Below are positions 1 through 11,033 of a stretch of 64,000 nucleotides of DNA, in pieces. The stretch spans positions 91,174-155,173 of the forward strand of contig CAAAJI010000116.1 in NCBI GenBank assembly GCA_900642245.1. The letters are read 5' to 3'. Made by a program: the position numbers and the translations under genes. The DNA comes from Fragilaria radians (lineage: Eukaryota; Bacillariophyta; Fragilariophyceae; Fragilariales; Fragilariaceae). Numbering within the stretch: the stretch's first letter is position 1; each line of letters starts with the position of its first letter. The notes under the pieces were generated by a model. That model saw nothing but the letters and a program-made list of their open reading frames with translations. It ran no database searches and was not told the DNA's origin.

Positions 1-240
1 GTGTGTGTTTAGAGTAACAAAGTCAGACAAAACATTCATTGTCTGTACTTAAATTGAAAGGTATGAAAAGGGAAAATTCAATTGCTACTAAATTCATTTC
101 ATTCTCACCATTTGATAACAATCAAAACAGCAACAACATCACCTTTAGGATGAGCTAGAGAAGACTTAGAGGAAACAAAGTTTTGCAACTGTCACTCCCC
201 TTTGTCACACACTTTCAACAAGCACGCTGAATCCAATAAC
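1..240. other. left edge, no gene seen
   Basis: AT-rich sequence with no open frame of interest and no recognisable domain on either strand. It precedes the first copy of repeat A and is not clearly shared with the other copies. Confidence 0.4.
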
Positions 241-1130
241 ATACTGATGCATACTCTGTAGCATTTCTGGTTTCTGGTGGATATTCTCTTCCGCGGAAAA
301 GCACGAGGTTGGGCATCTGGCGATATTAGCCGAGAGGGCAATACCTTTAAAAATCACTCTTTTTTCCTTAGAACCTTTATTTTAAGCGTGAGTGTGTTAG
401 GATGATTAGATCATCATTCATTGTAAGCCATTTACTTTTCTACTTCAGCTTTCAGTTGAGATCTTGCTGAAAAGCCTATTACGGATTACGTGTATCCAAA
501 TACGTAGCCGCAGTACTACAATACTTGCCAAGATCAAAATTTGAAAATGTTCACTGTCATTTTTATCGCTGAAATTTCGCAAGGAAAAAATATTGTTTTC
601 AAGAGTAAAGATGGTGACATATGTGGTAGATGCTCAAGATTTTGCCATCATTGACTGTAGTTACACCACGTTGACTAGTCTGACTTTATTGACCGATTTA
701 GTAATGATCTAAAATTTGTAAATCATTTCTTGACATTACTCATATGTTTGTCTTGAATATCCTTCTTCTCCTATCTTTTGTGCTACCAATTCCTTTGTGT
801 GTAGCAGACACAATGGTGATTGCAATATTGCAAGATATGTATTGGAGAATATTGAATATATGAATTTATTCAGAAGCAAACATCTTGAGCACAAATGATC
901 ACACTGTAAATTGTGATTGTAGTCTCTCGAAGTTTGTCAATCTCATCTGTTGTAACGGTATCTAACATTCAGTGAATGAGATATTTGTAAATTGTTATTG
1001 TAGTCATGTGGCATTTGTTAATCTCATCTATTGTAATGGAATCTAGCAATTCATTAAAGTCAAAGGCAAGAAATTCTGAATATTCATTGCCAATACAACT
1101 CTCCGCTTTTATCAAATCATCATCTGGAGA
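241..1130 (+). repeat. Repeat A, copy 1 (full length)
   Basis: A block of about 0.9 kb recurring in direct orientation near 6977, 15540, 21757 and 30405. Landmarks are a segment reading ttgggcatctggcgatatta (about 311), gcgtgagtgtgttaggatga (about 385), and a pair of related segments near 910-1060 containing tctcatctgttgtaa. Its 3' part, read on the minus strand, carries a short peptide pattern (DFNELLD, DEIN) that resembles the fragment-X sequences found beside the SLX1-like genes, so it probably includes debris of that gene. No intact gene lies in it. Confidence 0.75.
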
Positions 1131-1310
1131 AATCCCATTGAGATTATGTCTTCAATTCAAGAGTATTCAATTTTAGCTAACAAGATCATCAATATGAGAT
1201 GAGTCATATTGTTCATGCAATGAATAATTTAATATCATTGCGACAAACAGACCCACTGCTTGTCAGAATGCAAGGATGAAGATTGAATCTAGAGAGGAAA
1301 GCGTTTATGG
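1125..1310 (+). pseudogene. copia gag fragment, truncated copy
   Basis: Homologous at DNA level to the longer gag relic at 8290-8480. The segment encoding NPIEI, then a frame change, then the HAMNN region is present here without its 5' part. In diatom Ty1/copia gag proteins a motif of the form NPIELLKAI followed by a helical stretch is common, which is the basis for the call. Too short and broken to be functional. Confidence 0.45.
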
Positions 1311-1439
1311 AAACCTACGGACACATGCCTATGAGTAACTCCTAGCCCATACGTGTATGCAAAAGGCAGATTGAAATAAACATGACATGCACATTGTTTA
1401 ATGGACAATCAAGCCAATTTTCATTGGAACAGGATCAGT

Positions 1440-2770
1440 CCCGTAAGACAATTATGGATACCAACAATATTTTGAGTTACAATCAATTTGATGCAGCATA
1501 CTCTGAGAGTCGGAAGAAAAGGAAAGACAAGAAAGGTTAATTAGCAATCCAGCAGCTGGAAATGAGGATGAAATACCTCAGCTTTCATTTGCACTCATAG
1601 AGGAGAGGGGGTAAGTTCTTGTTGCAAAAAAGGATGCAAGTCTCCAACTTGCAGCTTGAGGAATAGACCATGACAAGAAGTGCCAGGAATGTGTCAAAAA
1701 TTCCTTGATTCAGCATCATTTGTTTTGGTAAGGCTATGTTGTGGCTACTTCTTTCACCCTCTGCTGACATTTTTGCATTCCAGCTGAGTATGCATACAGA
1801 ATCAAGTAGCTATTAGGTAATTTACAAAAAATGAGGGAAGGAGGAGATGAATTCAATCCTATCATTTGGGTGCTGGTAATTGGTGACAGGTGATAAGGGG
1901 ACAGAATGTATAGATGTTATGCCATGAAGAGGAGGAAAACAACAGGAGCAGATAGTGGCCTTGGAAATCATGGAGCTCAAAATCAGATTAGAGCAATACA
2001 ATCGGCTATTAATTCAGTTAGGAGGGAGACTATTGATTTCAAAAATCAGATTTGGGACAATGACACGACAATGACACTTTATTCGGGCTCATAAGCAGAA
2101 ATAGTTGATGGATAACTTTGGCACCAGGACAACGGGAATTATCAAATACAGGAAATTGCAACCAACATCAGTTTCAAGCCTCCATGCTTGTTGTGGGGTA
2201 GTATAAGCAATGCTGAGGGTGGCGATGCTGAGCATGGAACTATAGTGATGAATGACATCTCTGCAAGAGTATCCCTGTCTCCATTGGCACAAAATCTATT
2301 TGATTTGTGGCAGGAGTATATTGAGTGAAATGGAGGGAGAAAGCTTGCTAGGCATTTCTCTTTTTCTGATCAGGGTTGTGTAAAGCATCGCGTTACCGCT
2401 ACAATGTTTTGGAATAAGATTATTGGACTCATACAACAAAGATACACATCCAATGATGCAATCACTCAATCTATAATATCTATCAATACAGCAAACACGT
2501 CTTACAAATTATCTGAGACGACATTTATAAAATGGGAATTTGAATCCTAATTTACGATTTTAAATCAGTCATCTGAGATGACAGTCAGCTTAGAAGAACA
2601 GGTTTTTTCATCAATCTTGCATCAGGTTAAGGAGACACGTGCAAGTCCTACGCCACGTGCATCATTTACAACTTTGCAATTCAAGTTCCCAAGGGAATTG
2701 AAACCTGCTATTGGTGTAGTTTATTGAAAATGGAAATCGCTTCGCTTATTGAAAGATACAATAAAATCTA
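1440..2770 (+). pseudogene. GCR1_C-like DNA-binding protein relic, copy 1
   Basis: Several plus-strand peptide pieces in different frames line up with the second copy at 8640-9960: an N-terminal basic piece (SRKKRKDKK), an acidic piece (GNEDEIPQLSFALIEERG), a middle piece (RRETIDFKNQIWDNDTT, about 2020), and a conserved piece (NLFDLWQEYI, GGRKLARHFSFSD) at about 2290-2380, followed by a long tail. The pattern of LWxEY, GGRKxA, FSxxD and a basic stretch recalls GCR1_C-type DNA-binding domains that are abundant in diatom genomes and in Crypton-like elements. Stops and frame changes occur throughout, several shared with copy 2. The product was probably a DNA-binding protein of host or element origin; assignment to GCR1_C is from memory of the pattern and uncertain. 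Confidence 0.4.
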
Positions 2771-2779
2771 AGTCAAAGC

Positions 2780-3470
2780 AACGTTAGGTGTCTTACTCAA
2801 CTTGTACTTATTGTATTCCAATATTTGTTGTAGAAGTCATTGCCATAGATGATTCAAATTGTTTAACTCTGCCAAGTCTCCATTCTTCAATGCTATTCCT
2901 ACCCTTATGTATTATGATTGATGAAGTAATGGTAGGTGGTACATTCAGATCATTTGTATCATTGTCTGTTTGTTTTTCACTACGCCATTTTCTTTTGACT
3001 GATGGTTAAAGGCTTTGTGGTTCCTTGCTTCTGTCAAGACGTTTTGTAGTTTCAAAATTGGGAGATTGATTTTCCGTATCACTCAGCCTTTGCTGGTGAA
3101 ACTTTTCATTCCGAATTAGCCATTCTTAAACCTCACCGCAGAAGAGAATCACTCTATTGGCGATCAAATCCTTTTAGTTCGACTGATTTATGTGAATGCC
3201 GGAAGAAAAGTATAGGAGAAACAAATATTCCCAAATCAGCGTATACGAATCTTGAGACACAATAATGAATTGAGAAGGCAAACAGATACCCATATTTAAG
3301 CCTGTTGGAAAAACATCTATTTAGTTCATCAATCAGATGAGAAAAATTCAACCAAAGTTGCTCTTGCAAATTGTGATAACTAAAGAAAAGACTGAAACTA
3401 GTTCTGATCACCCAATCTCAAATGTCTAATTATTCTAATGAAGAATATAAAATAATAATTAACTCTAGGT
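2780..3470 (+). repeat. unit segment D, copy 1, unrecognised
   Basis: About 0.7 kb, some 90% identical by eye to 10000-10650. The second copy is open for 109 codons at 10190-10519; this copy is interrupted by stops. No domain is recognised. It probably continues the preceding relic, because the reading frame before it ends in FKFPREL and runs into this block. Confidence 0.5.
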
Positions 3471-4120
3471 GGAATGAACATTAGGGGTATTTCCAATGAG
3501 TATCCTACCTGCCTTGGTGGTTACTTCATTCACAAATATCATAGGATCCATGGTTTCAATTGTTTGGTTACTGAGGCGCACATTGGGTTTTTCATGCCTT
3601 TGTCTTTTCTCCTGGATAAATATTGATTATAGAAGTGCTTGCGGCTATTCACAGTGTAACTGTATGGTTTCTACTTTGTTTAGGACTAGGTTAACAATTA
3701 ATTGAGATTGTATCATTGAGTTGAAGGAGAGCCAAATAGATAAACGGTTAGCTGCGAATCGCTGAAAAAGTAACAGTCAATATGAAAATGCATTTTTGCC
3801 TCTCGAGAGATACGGGATAATAGGTGACCAAATAATATTTCAACATTTATAGTCATCGTGAGTCCTAATGCGCGACAAGAAAATGTAAATAGAAAAACAC
3901 CGAAAAGTAATCGGAAACCTTCATTGAATCCCAACATGAATTATTCTTAAAAGCAACCATGGGCCTAAAATTTAATATCAAAACTTGAGAGATAGAAATA
4001 AGCATGTTGGCATAAACTTAATCGCGCTTTTGTTTGTACAAGTACAATACTTCACATTGATGGATTTGTAACACCGATCTTCACAGCCATTCACTCCTCA
4101 TTTTTAAAACAAATCTAGAC
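3471..4120. other. spacer upstream of SLX1-like copy 1
   Basis: AT-rich sequence with only short unconvincing frames (69 codons at 3496 plus, 74 codons at 3937 minus). The last 120 bases are well conserved with the regions before 11034 and 17754, including the block gattcacagccattcactc-like around 4080-4100, and probably hold the promoter and 5' leader of the SLX1-like gene. Confidence 0.4.
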
Positions 4121-5235
4121 ATGAGTCCATCATACTTGGGACAACAATCGAATCAGCGTATAGCATCATCCGATTTTTATTGCTACTTACTGCGATCCTT
4201 GGATGCCAATCATCCAATAAAAACCTACATTGGTTTCACGGTAAGACAAAAGTGTTGCTAGAGTTTCATTTCAATCGTCTTTATTCTTGCTAATTTAACA
4301 TCCTTTCTCAGACAGATCCATATGGTCAACTCCAACAACACAATTGTGTCTTGAAAAGAGGAGACGCATCGCCAAACAAACCAGATGAAGCACCATGGGC
4401 GTACGCCTGTGTCGTACATGGATTCGCCAGCCAAACTTCAGCATTGCAATTTGAGTGGGTCTGGCAGCATCTTGACAAGTCCATAGCTGTTCGAAATACT
4501 CTAGGAGATCAGCAAGTTCGCAAGTTGAAAAGCAAGCAAGAAGTATGTGCCAAGCTTAACATTTTGAAGGTAGTTGTAACGGAATGCATGGACTTATGTT
4601 CACTTCAACAAAGTCTTTCGATCTATTTCTTCGACAACAATACAAAACAATCATTTGAGAAAATCAAACTGGAATCAAATCTAGATCTCCCCGTTTCGGT
4701 AAAATGTGTCTTGATTCAATCAATTGAAGTCCTGGAATTCTGGAGGAAACGTGACCTTCCACAAAAGAAATCATCTGACAATGAGTTGTATCAGGGCGAA
4801 TGTATGCTTTGTTCCAAGAAATTAATGCTGTGCGATAACATTACTAAGTGTCATAAATGTTCTCGTCCAATGCATACAAGATGTAACGACATCCATGCAG
4901 AAGACGGTGATGGGCTCTGTCCAAATTGTGATACATTTTTGGATTGTGACATATCGTTTGACTCCATGCCTTTGCCAACTGATACATCCCTCAAGTCAGT
5001 ATTATTAAAGCCAGTCAAAGCGGTGCATATCTACGATGACAATAGTAGTCTTGACTCGTTTGAAGACGTAATAGCACGTGATTGGGAAATATCCACTTTT
5101 CTTGTTTCGTCATTACATCAAGAAAATGATATGGACGATACATCAGTTGACATTTCAATCGAATCTCTATTACATTTTAGGGTAATTGAGTATTCAAACA
5201 CACCTATGATGTCTTATGGTAATGATAGTGTTTAA
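4121..5235 (+). CDS. SLX1-like GIY-YIG endonuclease paralogue, copy 1
   Basis: Two exons: 4121-4240 and 4312-5235, with a 71-base intron (gtaaga to ctcag), in phase, giving 347 residues. Seen: an N-terminal GIY-YIG domain with CYLLRS (21-26), YIGFT (36-40), QQHN (48-51), VVHGF, and QFEWVWQH with the glutamate at 88; then a C-terminal zinc finger with cysteine pairs starting CMLC (204) and ending CPNC (246), and a Ser/Asp-rich tail. This order is that of SLX1, the nuclease subunit that cuts branched DNA with SLX4 in the nucleus. Odd: the residue aligned with the catalytic arginine (Arg41 of human SLX1) is Gln46, and the RT-type basic segment after QHN is replaced by ASPNKPDE. Nuclease activity is therefore doubtful; zinc-finger partner binding could persist. 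The ATG at 4121 is the first in frame and is conserved in the other copies. Confidence 0.8.
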
Positions 5236-5749
5236 TATGTCACGCATCAAGATTTTTACATCATTGATTTAAATTCCCTTTTTCAGCCGATTCAATAATA
5301 AGTCAATATTTCTAGATTGTATAGATTGATGATTGTTAGCTTGCCATAAAATATCAGAATTGACTCAATTCATGAACGGAAGTATCGGATGATTCATGGC
5401 TACTGTGGATGTTGAAGCATTTCCTATTTTCACTTTTTCATATTATGTTCGTTTCAAAACTACCATCATCACTGCTACTATTATTTTCATGGACAGCGTC
5501 AGCCAGAAAGTGAATAAATCATTCGGTTTGGTTGATCGCAATAACTTGAATTGCATATGGTGTGGAATGGTATGTGTGTCATCCGAAGTTGTATAGAAAA
5601 TGAAGAATACGAAATCCTTAATTTCTTTGACTTTCTTTTCTTTGCCACTTTTGAAGAAAATACTCTTGATACGTATTATATTATTATTTTGTTTCATTAC
5701 AATTATATTGACAGTATGCAAAGATAACATCCTCAAGAGGGACCGTCCC
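5236..5749 (+). repeat. SLX1-to-protease linker, copy 1
   Basis: Conserved with 12146-12949 and 18869-19669, but shorter because the fragment-X segment is missing here. It holds a 66-codon frame starting at 5396 that is open in all three copies and conserved in sequence, ending at a shared stop. No domain is recognised; it could be the 5' part of the broken protease gene. Confidence 0.45.
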
Positions 5750-6380
5750 CTACAACAAAAATGGTCTCCACTTCAGGCGGTTCGTGAACATGGTTATGAA
5801 TAGGGACATGAATATGTCCCAACGACTACAACTAAGCAGTCACACGATTAGGATTGGAAGCAACAACGCGAACAGCGGAGGAGTCTCAAAGAGTGTAACA
5901 ACGGAGAAACTGATTGCATGCTTTTGAAGTTAGATAGTCCAGTTGATACCAATCAATATCCTCCAATCCAGCTCAACAATAACAGGGCTGTCTCACAAAC
6001 CAATCGAATTCTAACTGTGATTGGATTTAGAGCCACCAGTAAAGGCGGATTCAGCAGTAATTCGATACTGAAAGTGAATTTGCAAGCCATTTTCCATCAG
6101 GATTGTAAACAGCAGTATCGAGGAAGTATTATTGAAAATGTGGTGTATTGAGAGGGCAAAAAAAGGCTCACAAGGATTCTTGTCAAGGTTGTTCAGGTGG
6201 TACTATATTTTAAAATTTGTGGTGGTAAGCCCATTCAAGTAGGAGTTTTCTCGTTTGGAGAGGGGTGGAATGAATTCCCGTCTGTCTGGCGCGTACGACT
6301 GGATTCAGATGACCATGACGACATTGAAGAATGCAGACATATCAAGTTGTCACGGTGGAAAATCCAATGTTTCTTAGGAT
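5750..6380 (+). pseudogene. trypsin-like (S1) serine protease relic, copy 1
   Basis: Pieces of a chymotrypsin-fold protease are readable in several plus frames: SHTIRIGS (about 5840), ETDCMLLKLDSPV holding the expected catalytic aspartate (about 5916), VIGFRATSKGG (about 6020), IFHQDC (about 6090), then DSCQGCSGG around the active serine (about 6175) and QVGVFSFGEG (about 6237). The usual GDSGG is changed to GCSGG, and the expected Cys-Ala-Gly after ENVVY is replaced by a TGA stop. The C-terminal part is frameshifted. The catalytic histidine segment is not visible. A functional ancestor would have been a secreted digestive or processing protease; this copy cannot be. Confidence 0.65.
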
Positions 6381-6539
6381 GATAGCCCTCCACCTTCCTC
6401 CTAAAGAGTTCTTCAAGGAAAGGGATTAGTGCATTCAATCAAATTCGGAATAAAAGCATAGAACCAACAAGGTATGAAGTAAAATATAGATAATTTCAAA
6501 TTTCATTTGCGATCATCCATCTGTCAAATCTAGACACCT
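6381..6539. other. short spacer after protease relic 1
   Basis: Conserved with the matching positions in the other two units (gatagccctcca, then an AT-rich stretch). No gene seen. Confidence 0.4.
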
Positions 6540-6800
6540 TCACTTCAAATGACCTTTATGATATAAGCCAACACTTGCATTGAAAAAAAATATATTCAAA
6601 ATTCCTTGCTATTGACTTCAATGAATTTATAGATATCATTGCATAAGATGCGATTGACTAATATTTCAAACAATGGTATCGGTGGCGCGATAGCTTTGAG
6701 GAAAAGGAAAATCCAGACAGGAATCGTAGTAAAAACAAGAAAATGACATACGAATACACAATATTACGAAAATGGTTAACACATTTAGCCTAATGAATCG
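6540..6800 (+). pseudogene. fragment X, copy 1 (unrecognised gene piece)
   Basis: The plus-strand frame reads FLAIDFNEFIDIIA, then YFKQWYRWRDSFEEKEN, then TILRKWLTHLA, with in-frame TAA codons. The same piece recurs at 13950-14200 and 20720-20935, and on the opposite strand near 12361-12500 and 19080-19215. It looks like the C-terminal part of a real protein that has decayed. The family is not recognised. Confidence 0.5.
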
Positions 6801-6829
6801 CTTGTGATAGGAAACTAATATCATTTTTG

Positions 6830-6978
6830 CCAAAATCTTGATGCGTGATATACTAAACACTATCATTGCCAAAAGACATCATAGGTGAGTTTGAATACTT
6901 AATTAGCCTAAAATGTAACAGAGATTCGATTGTAATGTCAACTGATTTATCATCCATATTATTTTCTTGATGTATCTC
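6830..6978 (-). pseudogene. inverted SLX1-like C-terminal fragment, unit 1
   Basis: Read on the minus strand this matches the last 40 codons and 3' flank of the SLX1-like genes: ESLLHFRLIKYS, PMMSFGNDSV, then TAG in place of TAA. The rest of the gene is absent, replaced by the start of repeat A sequence. It is a broken remnant of the inverted SLX1 arm seen more fully at 14215-14935 and 20995-21612. Confidence 0.75.
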
Positions 6979-7440
6979 ATTTCTTGACATTACTACTATG
7001 TTTGTCTTGATTTTCCTTTTTCTCCTATCTGCAGTGCTACCAATTCCTTTGTGTGCTTCAGGCAAAATGGTGATTGCAATATTGCAAGATATCGTTTGGA
7101 AAATATTGACAATATATATTTATACATTTATTTGGAAGCAAACATTTTGAGTGGACATGATCAAACCTGTAAAATGTGATTGTAGTCTCTTGACATTTGT
7201 CAATCTCACCTGTTGTAATGTTATCTAACATTCATTGAATGAGACACTTGTTAATTGTTATTGTAGTCATGTGACATTTGTTAATCTCATCTATTGTAAT
7301 GGTATCTAACAACTCATTGAAGTCAAAGGCAAGAAATTCTGAATATTCATTGCAAATACAACTCTCGGCTTTTATCAAATCAACAAAAAAGAATTGAAGT
7401 AAGAAACGAAACAAGAAGTTCAATGTAATAACTTAGTATG
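6977..7440 (+). repeat. Repeat A, copy 2 (3' half only)
   Basis: Matches 720-1130, 16080-16510 and 30900-31330. It starts abruptly next to the inverted SLX1 fragment, so the 5' half of repeat A was lost at this junction. Confidence 0.75.
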
Positions 7441-7489
7441 ACAAAAGTGAAGAGAAAAAGTCAGGATAAAGAGAAACAAAAACAACAAC

Positions 7490-7990
7490 AAATCTTGAAA
7501 AAAGTTTCTTAGAAGAAAGTTCGGAGTAGCAGATAAAAGATTTGCGAAAAAATGGATGTCAGCATAAAGGATTATCCGAAAAAGATCAAAGAACATACGA
7601 AAAGACCGAGGAATCTCCGAAAGAATTGAAGATTCTCTGACCTTTTAAAATGTCCAAAGCTTTTCCAAAGTGACCGAAATACTCTCTGAAGTGACCCAAA
7701 GTTTGTCCGAAAAACCCGTTATTCAATATTATCAAGAAAACAACATCTGAATGAAAAATATTTATTTTGGATTGAAAATGAGTGCAAGAAATGCATTCAA
7801 CAGAGCCCAGAAAGGAGGAAGAAAAGATGCAATAAAAAAGGCAAGCAAGATAAGAAAGATACAAGAATAAAGACAATCAAGAATCACAGCAAGTCATGGG
7901 GGTAAAATGGACATGAAAATGTAACAAAGTCCCTGTCAGACTATAAAGATAATGTTGGTTCAAGAAAAAAGGCAATTGAGGTAAATGAAA
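7490..7990 (+). repeat. Repeat B, copy 1
   Basis: Recurs at 31440-31960 and partly at 16555-16740 and 21185-21240. It contains scattered short motifs built on ccgaaa (for example near 7575, 7600, 7615, 7672 and 7708) in a purine-rich background, then an ATTTATTTTGGATTGAAAAT block. It shows no convincing coding potential. Confidence 0.65.
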
Positions 7991-8044
7991 TTACAAATAT
8001 TTTAGACTGCAATCAGAAAAACCAAACGTTTTGTAGAAGATGTT

Positions 8045-8560
8045 GGTAAAACTTTATTGAGATGGATTTTAACAAGTTGATGCCAAGGAGTGAAGAGGAA
8101 GATACCAGGAGTACTGATATCAAACAGATTAAAGTTGTATACAGAGCGAAAATTGATTCATTTGTGAAGAGGAAGGATACCTTCTTATACAACCTGGGAA
8201 ATGTATATGCAATTATTTATTCATGGACAGTGTTCCAAAGTGATGCAAGATACAATCAAAACTTCAATCTAGGGCAGAATTTTTGAAGACAAAATCAGGA
8301 GAAATCCCATTGAGATATTGTCTGCAATTCAAGAGTATTCAATTTTAGCTAACAAGACAATCAATATGAGATGAGTTATATTGTTCATGCAATGAATAAT
8401 TTTATAACGTTGAGACAAGATTGTGTGAGTATCAATGTCTATAATGGAAACAAATATGGACCCATTGCTTGACAAGAAATGCAAGGATGAAGATTGAAAG
8501 TAGAGAGGAAACTGTTTATGGAAAACTACAGACACAGGCTTATGGGTAACTCCTAGCATA
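8045..8560 (+). pseudogene. Ty1/copia gag relic
   Basis: A frame of 74 codons from 8062 reads through KIDSFVKRKDTFLYNLGNVYAIIY and stops at 8286; without the stop it continues as EDKIRRNPIEILSAIQEYSIL. This order (a basic KRxxT piece, an Asn-Leu YAxI piece, then NPIExLxAI) is typical of the Gag of diatom Ty1/copia elements. Later parts are frame-shifted (HAMNNFITLRQD). No zinc knuckle, protease or polymerase follows directly. It is a dead 5' piece of a retroelement carried inside the repeat unit. Confidence 0.55.
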
Positions 8561-8639
8561 TAAGTGTATGCAAAAGGCAGATTGAAATAAACATGACATG
8601 CACATTGTTTAATGGACAATCAAGCCAATTTTCATTGGA

Positions 8640-9960
8640 ACAGGATCAGTCCCGTAAGACAATTGTGGATACCAACAATATTTTGAGTTGCAATCAATTT
8701 GATGCAGCATACTTTGAGAGTCGGAAGAAAAGAAAGGACAAGAAAGGTTAATTAGCAATCCAGCAGCTGGAAATGAGGATGAAATACCTCAGCTTTCATT
8801 TGCACTCATAGAGGAGAGGGGGCATGTTCTTGTTGCAAAAAAGGATGCAAGTCTCCAACTTGCAGCTTGAGGAATAGACCATGACAAGAAGTGCCAAGGA
8901 TGTGTCGAAAATTCCCTGATTCAACATCATTTGTTTTGGTAAGGCTATTTTTTGGCTACTTCTTTCACCCTCTGCTGACATATTTTTCATTCCAGCTGAG
9001 TATGCATACAGCATTAAGCAGGTATTACGTAATTTACAAGAAATAAGGGAAGGAGGAGATGAATTCAATCCTATCATTTGGGTGCCGGTATTTGGTGACA
9101 GATGTTGATGGGACAGAATGTATAAATGTTATGCCGTGAAGAGGAGGAAAACAACAGGAGCAGATAGTGGCCTTGGAAATCATGGAGCTCCAAACCAGAT
9201 TAGAGCAATACAGTCGGCTATAAATACATTTAGGAGGGAGACTATTGATTTCAAAAATCAGATTTGGGACAATGACACGACAGTGACACTGTATTTGGGC
9301 AATCAGCAGAAATATTACATGGATAGCTTTGGCACCAGGACAACGGGAATTATCAAATACAGGAAATTGCAACCAACATCAGTTTCAAGCCTCAATGCTT
9401 GTTGTGGGGTAGTCCAAGCAATGCTGAGGGTGGCAATGCTGAGGATGGACCTGTAGTGATGAATGACATCTCTGCAAGAGCTTCCCTGTCTCCATTGCCA
9501 AAAATCTATTTGATTTGTGGCAGGAGTATATTGAGTGAAATGGAGGGAGAAAGCTTGCTAGGCATTTCTCTTTTTCTGATCAGGGTTGTGTAAAGCATAG
9601 TGTCACCGTTACAATGTTTTGGAATAGCATTACTGGACTCATACAACAAAGATACACATCCAATGATGCAATCACTCAATCTATAATATCTACAATATCT
9701 ATCAATGCAGCAAACACGTGTTACAAATTATCCTGAGACGACATTTATAAAATGGGAATTTGAATTCTAATTTACCATTTTAAATCAGTCATCTGAGATG
9801 ACAGTCAGCATAGAAGAACAGTTTTTTTCATCAAGCTTGCATCAGATCAATAAGACACTTGCAAGTCCTACACCACGTGCAACATTTACAACTTTGCAAT
9901 TCAAGTTCCCAAGGGAATTGAAATCTGCTATTGGTGTAGTTTATTGAAAATGGAAATCGC
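8640..9960 (+). pseudogene. GCR1_C-like DNA-binding protein relic, copy 2
   Basis: The better preserved copy. Readable pieces: GNEDEIPQLSFALIEERGHV (8773 on), EGGDEFNPIIWVPVFGD (about 9050), a 112-codon open stretch 9118-9456 with RRETIDFKNQIWDNDTT, then LWQEYIEWNGGRKLARHF and QQRYTSNDAIT (about 9520-9680). It has stops at several points and at least two frame changes. Interpretation is as for copy 1: a DNA-binding protein of a family expanded in diatoms, now dead. The ORF at 9118-9456 is only part of it and should not be annotated as a gene. Confidence 0.4.
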
Positions 9961-9999
9961 TTCGCTTATTGAAAGATACAATAAACGCTAAGTCAAAGC

Positions 10000-10650
10000 A
10001 ACGTTAGGTGTCTTACTCAACTTACGCTTATTGTATTCCAATATTTGTTATAGAAGTCATTGCCATAGATGATTCAAATTGTTTAACTCTGCTAAGTCTC
10101 CATTCTTCAATGCTATTCCTACCCTTATGTATTATGATTGATGAAGTAATGATAGGCGGTACATTCAGATCTTTTGTATCATTGTCTGTTTGTTTTTCAC
10201 TACGCCATTTTCTTTTTACTCATGGTTAAAGGCTTTGTGGTTCCTTGCGTCTATCAAGATGTTTAATAGGTTCAAAATTGGGAGATTGTTATTCCGTATC
10301 ACTCAGCCTTTCCCGGTGAAACTTTTCATTCCCAATTGGCCATTCTTTAACCTCACCGCAGAAGGGAATCACTCTACTGGCGATCAAATCCTTTTAGTTC
10401 GACTAATTTATGTGAATGCCGGAGGAAAAGTATCAGAGAAACAAATATTCCCAAATCAGCATGTACAAATCTTTAGACACAATAATGAATTGAGAAGACA
10501 AACAGATACCCAAATTTAAGCCTGTTGGAAAGTCTTCTATTCAGTTGATCAATCAGATGAAAAAATGCTAACCAAGTTGATTTTGTAAATTGTGATAACA
10601 AAAGAAAAGACTGAAACTAAATCTTGACCACTCAATCTCGAATGTCTAAT
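10000..10650 (+). repeat. unit segment D, copy 2, with 109-codon frame
   Basis: Matches 2780-3470. The frame 10190-10519 is open for 109 codons and includes GDQILLVRLIYVNAGGK and QIFPNQHVQIFRHNN. The corresponding frame in copy 1 has stops. No signal peptide or domain is recognised. Probably a decaying C-terminal part of the preceding relic rather than a separate gene. Confidence 0.4.
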
Positions 10651-11033
10651 TATTCTAATGAAAAATATAAAATAATAATTAACTCTAGGTTCAACATGAA
10701 AATGCATTTTTGTTTGCCTTCAAAAGATACACGTTTTGAAAAATTTCCATTTAACGGTACGATTTAAGAATCACAGAAAATTATTCAATGCGCGACAAGA
10801 ATACATTCATTGAAAAAACGGAAAGGCCCTGGCAACTTTCATTTAATCCTAACATGAATTATTATTTAAAACAAAGGTGGGCCTAAAATTGAATGTTGGG
10901 TGATAGAAATACGCATATAGGCATAAAAACTTAATCGCGCTGCTGGTGGTACAAGTACAATACTTCATATTGATAGATTTGTAACACCGATCTTCACAGC
11001 CATTCACTCCTCATTTTTAAAACAAATCTAAAC
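10651..11033. other. spacer upstream of SLX1-like copy 2
   Basis: AT-rich; the block from about 10790 matches 17515-17750 closely, then the last 110 bases match the leader of all three SLX1-like genes. No gene seen. Confidence 0.4.

Noticed and set aside
311..345. ttagccgagaggg in repeat A, resembling a tRNA A box
   Set aside because: No B box or cloverleaf nearby in any copy of the repeat.
5396..5596. 66-codon frame conserved in three units (also 12613, 19328) as a small gene
   Set aside because: Length changes freely between copies and it sits just before a dead protease; more likely part of that relic. Kept only as a note in the linker entries.
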